A DNA stretch of 64,000 bases, from positions 9,233,001 to 9,297,000 of the forward strand of contig CATNEN010000025.1 of the NCBI GenBank assembly GCA_950097015.1, written 5' to 3'. The position numbers and the translations under genes were made by a program. Positions 55,301-64,000 of the stretch are shown here, in pieces (within the stretch, counting starts at the first letter, position 1; each line of letters opens with the position of its first letter). The DNA is from Macrostomum hystrix. Taxonomy: Eukaryota; Platyhelminthes; Macrostomidae. The notes beneath the pieces were generated by a model, which saw nothing but the letters and a program-made list of their open reading frames with translations, had not been told where the DNA came from and ran no database searches.

Positions 55301-58300
55301 AGTGCCTAAAGATGGGCAATCCCTAGTGCCTGAGGTGGGGAATCCAAAGTGCCTAAAGATGGGCAATCCCTAGTGTCTGAGGTGGGGAATCCAAAGTGCC
55401 TAAAGTTGGGCAATCCCTAGTGTCTGAGGTGGGGAATCCAAAGTGCCTAAAGATGGGCAATCCCTAGTGTCTGAGGTGGGGAATCCAAAGTGCCTAAAGA
55501 TGGGCAATCCCTAGTGCCTGAGGTGGGGAATCCAAAGTGCCTAAAGATGGGCAATCCCTAGTGCCTGAGGTGGGGAATCCAAAGTGCCTAAAGATGGGCA
55601 ATCCCTAGTGCCTGAGGTGGGGAAAATAAAAGTGCCTAAAGATGGGCAATCCCTAGTGTCTGAGGTGGGGAATCCAAAGTGCCTAAAGATGGGCAATCCC
55701 TAGTGTCTGAGGTGGGGAATATAAAGTGCCTAAAGATGGGCAATCCCTAGTGCCTGAGGTGGGGAATCCAAAGTGCCTAAAGATGGGCAATCCCTAGTGC
55801 CTGAGGTGGGGAATATAAAGTGCCTAAAGATGGGCAATCCCTAGTGTCTGAGGTGGGGAATCCAAAGAGCCTAAAGATGGGCAATCCCTAGTGTCTGAGG
55901 TGGGGAATCCAAAGAGCCTAAAGATGGGCAATCCCTAGTGTCTGAGGTGGGGAATCCAAAGTGCCTAAAGATGGGCAATCCCTAGTGCCTGAGGTGGGGA
56001 ATCCAAAGTGCCTAAAGATGGGCAATCCCTAGTGCCTGAGGTGGGGAAAATAAAGTGCCTAAAGATGGGCAATCCCTAGTGTCTGAGGTGGGGAATCCAA
56101 AGAGCCTAAAGTTGGGCAATCGTTAGTGTCTGAGGTGGGGAATCCAAAGAGCCTAAAGTTGGGCAATCGTTAGTGTCTAAGGTGGGGAATCCAAAGTGCC
56201 TAAAGATGGGCAATCCCTAGTGCCTGAGGTGGGGAATCCAAAGTGCCTAAAGATGGGCAATCCCTAGTGTCTGAGGTGGGGAATCCAAAGTGCCTAAAGA
56301 TGGGCAATCCCTAGTGTCTGAGGTGGGGAATCCAAAGTGCCTAAAGATGGGCAATCCCTAGTGTCTGAGGTGGGGAATCCAAATTGTTTGAAGATGGGCA
56401 ATCCCTAGTGTCTGAGGTGGGGAATCCAAAGTGCCTAAAGATGGGCAATCCCTAGTGCCTGAGGTGGGGAATCCAAAGTGCCTAAAGATGGGCAATCCCT
56501 AGTGTCTGAGGTGGGGAATCCAAAGTGCCTAAAGATGGGCAATCCCTAGTGTCTGAGGTGGGGAATCCAAAGTGCCTAAAGATGGGCAATCCCTAGTGCC
56601 TGATGTGGGGAATCCAAAGAGCCTAAAGATGGGCAATCCCTAGTGTCTGAGGTGGGGAATCCAAAGTGCCTAAAGATGGGCAATCCCTAGTGTCTGAGGT
56701 GGGGAATCCAAATTGCCTAAAGATGGGCAATCTCTAGTGTCTGAGGTGGGGAATCCAAAGAGCCTAAAGATGGGCAATCCCTAGTGTCTGAGGTGGGGAA
56801 TCCAAAGAGCCTAAAGATGGGCAATCCCTAGTGTCTGAGGTGGGGAATCCAAAGTGCCTAAAGATGGGCAATCCCTAGTGTCTGAGGTGGGGAATCCAAA
56901 GAGCCTAAAGTTGGGCAATCCCTAGTGTCTGAGGTGGGGAATCCAAAGAGCCTAAAGATGGGCAATCCCTAGTGTCTGAGGTGGGGAATCCAAAGTGCCT
57001 AAAGATGGGCAATCCCTAGTGTCTGAGGTGGGGAATCCAAAGAGCCTAAAGATGGGCAATCCCTAGTGTCTGAGGTGGGGAATCCAAAGTGCCTAAAGAT
57101 GGGCAATCCCTAGTGTCTGAGGTGGGGAATCCAAAGTGCCTAAAGATGGGCAATCCCTAGTGTCTGAGGTGGGGAATCCAAAGAGCCTAAAGATGGGCAA
57201 TCCCTAGTGTCTGAGGTGGGGAATCCAAAGAGCCTAAAGATGGGCAATCCCTAGTGTCTGAGGTGGGGAATCCAAAGTGCCTAAAGATGGGCAATCCCTA
57301 GTGCCTGATGTGGGGAATCCAAAGAGCCTAAAGATGGGCAATCCCTAGTGTCTGAGGTGGGGAATCCAAAGAGCCTAAAGATGGGCAATCCCTAGTGTCT
57401 GAGGTGGGGAATCCAAAGAGCCTACAGTTGGGCAATCCCTAGTGTCTGAGGTGGGGAATCCAAAGAGCCTAAAGTTGGGCAATCCCTAGTGTCTGAGGTG
57501 GGGAATCCAAAGAGCCTAAAGATGGGCAATCTCTAGTGTCTGAGGTGGGGAATCCAAAGAGCCTAAAGTTGGGCAATCCCTAGTGTCTGAGGAGGGGAAT
57601 CCAAAGAGCCTAAAGTTGGGCAATCCCTAGTGTCTGAGGAGGGGAAATACCCATTGTCAGAGAATGGAAATCCATAGTGCCTAAGGATGAGAATCCGTAG
57701 TGGCTAAGGATTTTAATCCCTAGTGTCTGAGGAGGAACCCTTAGCCTTCGCAGAGGGGAATCCGTAGTGCCTGAGATAAGGAATCCCTAGTGTCTGAGGA
57801 GGAACCCTTAGCCTTCGCAGAGGGGAATCCGTAGTGCCTGAGAATAGGAATCCCTAGTGTCTGAGGAGGAACCCTTAGCCTTCGCAGAAGGGAATCCGTA
57901 GTGCCTGAGAATAGGAATCCCTAGTGTCTGAGGAGGAACCCTTAGCCTTCGCAGAGGGGAATCCGTAGTGCCTGAGAATAGGGTCTCAAGTGCCTCAAGA
58001 CGCGATCTTCTACTGATGTGAGACTCAAGTGAACGGTTTTTTTAAATCTTGCTAAAATCAACAGATGCCATTCCACACCAAAGCCGACTTCCTATTTCAG
58101 TCGACGGCACCTGGACCTCCTGGTTGCCCTGGCAGGCGTGCAGTGTCCTTTGCGGCGGTGGCACTCGGAGCAGACGGCGCAGCTGCACACCGCCTCAGTT
58201 CGGCGGTGCTGACTGTGTCGGGCTGAATTCGGAGACTGATACCTGCAACTCGGATCCATGTCCGAGTGAGTTCTGGGAAATTTTTATTGAGACACCCGTG

Positions 58301-61300
58301 AGTTGACTCCTGTGAGCTCTCTAGTGACACCAGTGAGTTCTGTAGTGACACCAGTGAGTTCTGTAGTGACACCAGTGAGTTCTGTAGTGACACCAGTGAG
58401 TTCTCTAGTGACACCAGTGAGTTCTCTTGTGACACCTGGGAGTTCTCTATTGACACCTGTGAGTTCGTTAATGACTCTAATAAGTTGTCTAGTGTCTAAT
58501 GTGAGTTGTCTAGTGTCTATTGTGAGTTGTCAAGTGTCTATTGTGAGTTGTCAAGTGTCTATTGTGAGTTGTCAAGTGTCTATTGTGAGTTGTCAAGTGT
58601 CTTTTGTGAGTTGTCAAGTGTCTCTTGTGAGTTGTCAAGTGTCTATTGTGAGTTGTCAAGTGTCTATTGTGAGTTGTCAAGTGTCTATTGTGAGTTGTCA
58701 AGTGTCTATTGTGAGTTGTCAAGTGTCTAATGTGAGTTGTCAAGTGTCTAATGTGAGTTGTCAAGTGTCTATTGTCAGTTGTCAAGTGTCTATTGTGAGT
58801 TGTCTAGTGTCTATTGTGAGTTGTCTAGTGTCTATTGTGAGTTGTCAAGTGTCTATTGTGAGTTGTGAGCTCTCTATTGATAATAATTAATAATTGGAAT
58901 ATTTTTATTTCAGTTTGTCATTTAATATTTTGATTTTCTAACCATACTCTAACCTCAGACCACTCGGCCTTGTGTCAGTCACAATTCTCCTGGTCTTGGA
59001 GGCCCACAAACCTACAATTTCGTACAAACTTACCTTTTAACTTCGCATTCAAACGGTACCAATGAGAGCTGCACAAGTTTAGCTATAGAATTCAGAGCAT
59101 GTCATGATTTTACAAGCATTAGAAATGCTACACAAGAGTATATGGATCAAAAGTCAGTCAACAATGCGACGAACGAGGAGCATCTCGAGGCAAGGATAAA
59201 AAATAAGAAGACTTAAGATATTCGCCGACGCCGCAGCAAGAATGCGTCCTAAAATAAAATGACGTCGTCACTTCGGCAGCCAATCAGAATTCGGATTAGA
59301 ACAAATGTGCGTTTGCATCGACGGTTGGCCAATCAAAAACATTTCCTATAAATCATCACGAGAGATTGTTCGCCACCGAATTCCTCTTGTTTTATTTCCA
59401 ATGATCTAAATGCTTTCCTCGTCACTTTTCGGCAGACAATGCTCATAATTGTACATTGTAATAGACTTAAATCATTTCGAAGATGCATGCACTCGGAAGA
59501 GAGCAGGTCCCGAGTTCGATTCATGAATGTTCGGCAAAGCACTGTTCGCAGTGTCAGAAGGAAATATTTCATTGGCTCAATTTACTTAGAGCTCTCCAAT
59601 AAATCACTCAGTTTTCCTTCGTTTCACATTTCAGCGAATTTGTTTGTTTATTTTATTAGTATTTTTTTATTTGACTCATTGGATTTTTTCTGGAAAAGCA
59701 ATAAACCCAGTTGGCGAACACAGTACAGCTGTTTATTAATTAATATTTGCCGGAGGGCTGCGGGCAATGGCACATCATGGTGACACTTGACCCGCAGCCC
59801 GTGAGGAGGCAATTCTGCCCATTTCGCTGACTCCTGAGCACACACGCACACAGATACTGTACGCAGACACGCTCACACAGGTGTGTACATCTGCCCTGAC
59901 TTTCTAATCGTCAGGCAGTGTACAGTTTCACTATGCCTTGGAGGTTGGTCCTTAAGGACGTAAATTGCACGACAAGCCCCCAAGCCTTCTCTCCGCGGCT
60001 GCGCCCCAAATGAATGCGGCGGAATCGAACTTATGTAGCCTTGGTGCGAGAGACAAAAGAGACCACTCTGCCACCCACCCCTATGTACAACTGCTAACTA
60101 GCTATGTTAGAATCTGTTTTACAGCTGGTTGAAGTGCAGCAATAAGGAAATATCTTGCCTAAGGATACAAGTTTATCCTGTGCTTAGCTTCAATTTTCAC
60201 TGAGATCATGCTTTCAAATCGTGTACAAAACAGTGGTTGTTGGCAACTGAGGTGCTAATCCACAATTCCCGCTCCCATCAGTCGATGGCTACTATCTGCC
60301 CTGGTCAGACTGGGCCGCATGCAGTGTTACATGCAACGGCGGCCAGCAGACTCGAACCCGGGACTGCGTTCCGCCGGCCAATGCCGGCAAGCCGTGCGTC
60401 GGCGCCGCCAGCGAGACCCAGGCCTGCGCGCAACGTGGCTGCCCCAGTGAGCAGAATGACCGTTTTGGGAGTTTTCATCATTAACAATGGTGTTTTCTGT
60501 GCGGTGCAAACTCACTGGAAACAAATGAGTTTATTGCAGTGGGACACAATGATGCGAGTTATGGTGATGCTGAAATGAAGCCACTACACCAGCGATCACT
60601 TGTGCCTTTTAGATAGATAACAATAAACGATAAAATTTGCGCATAGGCCAGTTGTGTCCCGTTCTGCCTGTTCTGTCCGTGGACACACAGTGGTGAGTGC
60701 AGAGCGGTCTAACGCGTTTGCCTCTCTACGCCAAGGTCCCTGAGCTCGATTCCGCGGCGAGGCCACATTTATTTGGGGTGCAGCCGCGGAGAGAAGGCTT
60801 GGGGGCTTGTCGTGCAATTTACGTACTTAAGGGCCAACCTCCAAGGTACAGTGCAAGTGTACACTGCCTGACGATGAGAAAGTCAGAGCAGATGTACACA
60901 CCTGTGTGAGCGTGTGCCGGCGAGTCAGCGAGTCAGCGGAATGGGCAGAATTGCCTAATCGCTGGCTGCAGGTCTACTGTCACGAAACGATGTGCCATTG
61001 ACTGCAGCCCTCCTGCAATTATTATTAAGAGATACTGGTACCCATTCAACAACTGGATGAACTGAAGCAATGCGAGTTAGTTTTCTTGCTCAAGGACACA
61101 AATTATCTCCATTGGGGTGAGATTCGAACTCGCGACCTTGAGGAAAGTAATCGTTGAACGGAAAGATACAGACATGGTAACTATCAACACAAGTCCTATA
61201 GTAAATGCCTAGAACGGGGCAGGTCAACTGCGCAGTAAGATCGCAATGCGCTTCGTATTTCAATCTAACACTCGCGTTTCACTTGAAATTCCATCAACCA

Positions 61301-63606
61301 GTTGACGGCGCCTGGAGCTCCTGGTCGGCCTGGAGCGGCTGCAATGCCACGTGCGGCGGTGGCCTGTCAGTTAGAATCCGACTGTGCGACAACCCTGCCC
61401 CGGTCAATGACGGCTCGAGCTGTCCCGGCTCCGGCCTGGACCTGCTAGGTCTGCAATGCCGCCAGCTGTCCCGGTTTGTGGTCAACCGCTGCGGCGCCGA
61501 GCCTTCGGGTCGATTTATCGATAGAATCTAATCGATCGATTGCAAAAACAATACATCTTCTACTCATCTCGCACTAGATCGATAGATCCTTCCTAAGCAC
61601 ATATAGTTAGGCTAGCTTACGGAATGTAGGTGCTGCTAATGAAAAGGTCCGGGTGCAATAGTCTCAAAATGAAAATCTAAACACTGCAGTGCCCAGAAAA
61701 ACTTTCTTCCTCTAGCCCCTAACTTTTCGTTCACGAAGAGGTTTTTAATCCCGATTTGCCTCGGAATTCGATTTCACGGTGCTTATCTATTCCTTGGCCT
61801 CACAGAATTGTACCGACCACCCCAACCTATGACTTGAAATCCAATATTCTAAGCGCATATATCTGATATATATCAGAGCTCACGCACTCTTTCGCTCACA
61901 GTCGACGGTATTCTCACCAACTGGACGGCCTTCTCAAACTGTTCGGCCTCCTGTAGCGGCGGCAGCCAGTCGCGTCAACGCTCCTGCATCGGTCCATTCT
62001 ATGGAGGTGCGCCGTGCTCCGCGAGCCTGCTGGAGACAATCGACTGCAACACGCATCCGTGTCCAGGTGAGACGTCTTACTTAGTGAATTAAAACTAGCC
62101 GATTTCGAAACACAAGCTAATTCAAATGGCTGGTAAACAGTCTCTGTTGAGTATTTCCTCGGTGCAAAAACATCCCTCTCCAGTTGACGGCCAGTGGAGT
62201 GCCTGGACCAGCTGGACAGCCTGCAGTGTCACCTGCGGCGGTGGCAGCAAGCATCGAAGCCGCCAGTGCAACAACCCCAACCCGGCTTACGGTGGCAACA
62301 ACTGCAGCGGCTTAGCGAATGAGACGCAGGCCTGTTCTATAGAGAATTGTCCAGGTGCGATGGACTGACGGAAATAATCTAAATATTTTGCTTAGATTGA
62401 CGAATCAACAACTATGACGTCGCTTTCTCTCTGTACAGTTGATGGCTACTTCAAAGACTGGACAGGCTGGTCCACCTGCACCCGGACCTGCGGCGGCGGT
62501 AGTCACACTAGAACCCGCGAGTGCGTGCCACCGAAGTATGGCGGCCTGAACTGCAGCGGAGAGTCTGCGCAGTCGGAGGTCTGCATGTCGCAGGCTTGCC
62601 CCAGTGAGACGGCTGTTGATGTGACGTTCGCGGTGTTAGGGGAGTGGGGCTTCGTTATTCTAAAGCTGTAATGGCAATGCCAGTATAACACGAGTAAATT
62701 TCAGTATAATAACCCCCAGTTTGGAACTTAGGAACTTGTTTACAGTCAACTTCGTAAACTTTTCCGAGCTCTAAATCGTCATTTTATACTCGTAAACCAA
62801 CAAGCGCTGCACCCAAAAAATATTTTTTTATAGAAAAAGTTTCAGCATGTTTTCAGACAAATGCGAGTTTTTGTTTTATTTAATTGCAAAGTACACAAAT
62901 GCAAGACAACAGTTCAGCATTTTAGAAGTTAGAATTTCTTCTCAGAAGCAGTACGTCGTGAGTTCACTATTTCAATAAACGACGCCTGGGGGTAAGTTTT
63001 TGTTAAGACCCGATTCAATGCTGATGCAGCTTATCAATCTAAACGTCACATTTTATTGACTTTTCTTGACACTTTCCTTCGAAATCTTGCAAACAATATA
63101 TGGCCTTTGAGACTATTGCACCATCCATAGAATTTTAGAGTTACGAGTAAAATGTACGAGCCGATCGTATTTTATAATCGAAATCCAGTAGATCCACTAG
63201 TCACTAAAATTAACTAGCTTGGTGTGATTTTTATAATCACGCGACCTTATTGCAGTAATTTTTTCTAGCCTAGAAAACACGTAGCTGTTGATGTGAGATG
63301 TGTGCGTGATGTAAGTGGGTTGATGTGATCTAATCATGCAGCTCTTATACCCGCAAATGCTGATGAAGCATTATTTCCCAATTTTAATTTAGAAAAAGCT
63401 AAAGATCTCTGTGAATTGGTCAGCACCCGCAGTCAACTGCCAGCTGTCGGCCTGGTCCGCGTGGTCCACCTGTCCAGTCACCTGCGGCGGCGGCTCCTCG
63501 CGTAGTCGGAGCCGCAACGTGGCGATCGCTGCAGCCAATGGCGGCCTGGACTGCGCCGCCAGCGACAAGCAGGAGGTTGAGGCGTGCGGTTCTGGCGACT
63601 GTGGCG
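49351..63606 (+). CDS. Secreted PAN-EGF-TSP1-SRCR-TSP1 multidomain protein, 5' 14 exons (incomplete at right edge)
   Basis: Exons: 49351-49761, 49948-50086, 50624-50806, 51027-51188, 51275-51463, 51624-51782, 52674-52844, 58101-58265, 60282-60446, 61302-61508, 61902-62066, 62184-62354, 62439-62603, 63433-63606. At least 875 codons with no stop; the 3' end is outside the window. Exon 1 encodes a signal peptide (ILALLMIIAVSL) and a PAN/apple-like domain (GCAALCRARSPNCAAF). Exon 2 is one six-cysteine EGF domain. Exons 3-4 are two TSP1 repeats, exons 5-6 one SRCR domain with six cysteines (group A), and exons 7-14 eight more TSP1 repeats, most with WxxW C-mannosylation motifs. Except for the first, all introns are phase 1, the classic modular shuffling pattern. 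It is probably an extracellular adhesion or recognition protein; whether it ends in a membrane anchor is unknown. The exon 10 donor at 61509 is the least certain junction. Confidence 0.88.
50320..50478 (-). mobile_element. SINE family 2 fragment, antisense
   Basis: Diverged reversed copy: CTGACCGTTTAGCACACCCG, ACACAGGTGTGCAACATTAG, TCATCATCAGGCAGTGTGCA. It lies in intron 2 of the TSP1/SRCR gene. Confidence 0.6.
51858..52610. repeat. 53-bp minisatellite in TSP1/SRCR gene intron 6
   Basis: About 14 units containing GGGCTAGCAGGAGTTGGGGA, GGTGAGCGGTGAGGG and TTTAGAGGCGTGCTGT. Every unit carries AGGTGAG, a strong splice-donor sequence. The array ends about 65 bases before exon 7. Confidence 0.95.
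52845..54060. other. Left part of TSP1/SRCR intron 7
   Basis: AT-rich unique sequence with no open frame or repeat that I recognise. Confidence 0.4.
54061..57655. repeat. 47-bp minisatellite, 3.6 kb, in TSP1/SRCR intron 7
   Basis: About 76 units containing GATGGGCAATCCCTAGTGTC, TGAGGTGGGGAATCCAAAG and TGCCTAAA. Variants (GTGTCTG or GTGCCTG; AAAGTGCC, AAAGAGCC or AAATTGTT; GATGGG or GTTGGG) recur in blocks, implying segmental duplication within the array. It is the longest array in the window. Confidence 0.97.
57656..57985. repeat. Derived longer-unit repeat flanking the 47-bp array
   Basis: Four or so copies of a unit of about 64 bases containing GAGGAACCCTTAGCCTTCGC and GGGGAATCCGTAGTGCCTGA. 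It shares the ATCCCTAGTGTCTGAGG phrase with the 47-bp array, so the two have a common origin. Confidence 0.85.
58266..58870. repeat. 21-bp minisatellite seeded at the exon 8 splice donor
   Basis: The intron begins GTGAGTTCTGGG. From about 58310 the array has units of AGTGACACCAGTGAGTTCTG type, then from 58500 about 17 units of TGTCTATTGTGAGTTGTCAA plus G. The phrase GTGAGTT, identical to the true donor, occurs in nearly every unit. Confidence 0.93.
58871..59744. other. TSP1/SRCR intron 8, middle
   Basis: No exon or repeat recognised. The frames of 79 and 114 codons at 59333-59783 show no domain and run partly into a SINE. Confidence 0.4.
59745..60082 (-). mobile_element. SINE family 2, near full length, antisense
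   Basis: Best antisense copy in the window. The 3' end is CCGGAGGGCTGCGGGCAATG. The middle is CACAGGTGTGTACATCTGCC and GTCAGGCAGTGTACAG. The head includes CCAAGCCTTCTCTCCGCGGC and GCGAGAGACAAAAGAGACCA. It lies about 200 bases upstream of exon 9. Confidence 0.82.
60685..61030 (+). mobile_element. SINE family 2, near full length, sense
   Basis: Best sense copy in the window. The A-box-like head is AGCGGTCTAACGCGTTTGCC and the B box is AGCTCGATTCCGCGG. The body has CAGCCGCGGAGAGAAGGCTT and TGTACACTGCCTGACGATGA. The 3' end is GCAGCCCTCCTGCAATTATT. With the antisense copy at 59745-60082 it brackets exon 9. Confidence 0.85.
61031..61150 (-). mobile_element. SINE family 1 fragment, antisense
   Basis: Reverse complement of the family-1 front half: GGTACCCATTCAACAACTGG, GAACTGAAGCAATGCGAGTT and a B-box complement GAGATTCGAACTCGCGACC. 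It directly follows the family-2 copy. Confidence 0.65.
62604..63432. other. TSP1/SRCR intron 13
   Basis: AT-rich unique sequence. I see no missing TSP1 exon or repeat array in it. Confidence 0.4.
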
Positions 63607-63714
63607 GTGAGAGGCAGATTACTACCTGCAGGCTTAATAAATTACCATCTATAAATAGAAAATTATTAAATATTTACGGGGGCTGTAGGCACTAGTAAAT
63701 TAGTAAAATTAGCA

Positions 63715-63915
63715 AATATTGGCGACAGTCGAGCCGCAGCCATCGAGGAGGCAATCCAACTGCCGATTCCCCTGACCCCTGAGAAAACAAACGCGCACGG
63801 ATACGTAACGGAGGTGTTTACATTTGCTCTGATTTTGTATATCGTCAGGCAGTGTACACCCTCTCATGGACTTGGATAGAAACTGCACGACACCCAAGCC
63901 TTCTCTGCCTGGCTG
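63715..63915 (-). mobile_element. SINE family 2 fragment, antisense
   Basis: Diverged reversed copy downstream of exon 14: CAGTCGAGCCGCAGCCATCG, CCCCTGACCCCTGAGAAAAC, ATCGTCAGGCAGTGTACACC, GACACCCAAGCCTTCTCTGC. It lies in the last, incomplete intron of the TSP1/SRCR gene. Confidence 0.6.
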
Positions 63916-64000
63916 CTTCCGTTGCAACATTTTGCGACTGTGATTTTTAAACTTCTTCTTTTATAAAGCATTTCGAAACTCGTGAAAGCAAACATAACAA

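Noticed and set aside
58303-58890. A 195-codon cysteine-containing repeat frame
   Set aside because: It comes from the 21-bp intronic minisatellite (unit length divisible by three) downstream of exon 8, not from an exon.

Overview
The window is animal genomic DNA with intron-split genes. It holds a choline acetyltransferase, the chromatin regulator ASH2L, mevalonate kinase, a WD40 protein, and a secreted protein built from PAN-like, EGF, thrombospondin type 1 (TSP1) and SRCR modules. Protein similarity is animal but not close to vertebrates or insects. Strong acceptor-like sites just upstream of two gene starts would suit a trans-splicing lophotrochozoan. A free-living flatworm is my best guess, but the sequence does not prove it.

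Layout. Positions 795-18083 (+) carry a complete 13-exon choline acetyltransferase gene (676 codons); every exon joins in frame. A decayed caspase-like pseudogene follows at about 19030-20010 (-). ASH2L is a complete 4-exon gene at 21520-25875 (-). Mevalonate kinase lies at 27220-28545 (-), with its first coding exon not found. A P-element/THAP relic with a LINE tail in it sits at about 29370-30890, then AT-rich sequence with no gene. A full-length, apparently intact non-LTR retrotransposon fills 33229-39510 (-), bounded by a 12-bp target-site duplication. A complete 5-exon WD40 gene spans 39947-46098 (+). Its introns hold a near-identical truncated copy of the same retrotransposon and a Penelope-like fragment. 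A Ty3/Gypsy relic lies at 47262-48520 (-). From 49351 to the window end runs the 5' part of the TSP1/SRCR gene: 14 exons, at least 875 codons, incomplete at the right edge.

Repeats. Roughly a fifth of the window is minisatellite. About a dozen unrelated arrays (unit 16-53 bp) sit mostly inside introns of the named genes, and two of them contain copies of the gene's own 5' splice site. Two tRNA-derived SINE families are scattered through introns on both strands. Several copies lie right beside splice acceptors or as inverted pairs around exons.

The genes do not form one pathway. The strongest candidates for something undescribed are the intact retrotransposon with alternating 97/98-bp promoter-like monomers, the PAN-EGF-TSP1-SRCR-TSP1 gene, and the splice-site-derived minisatellites.
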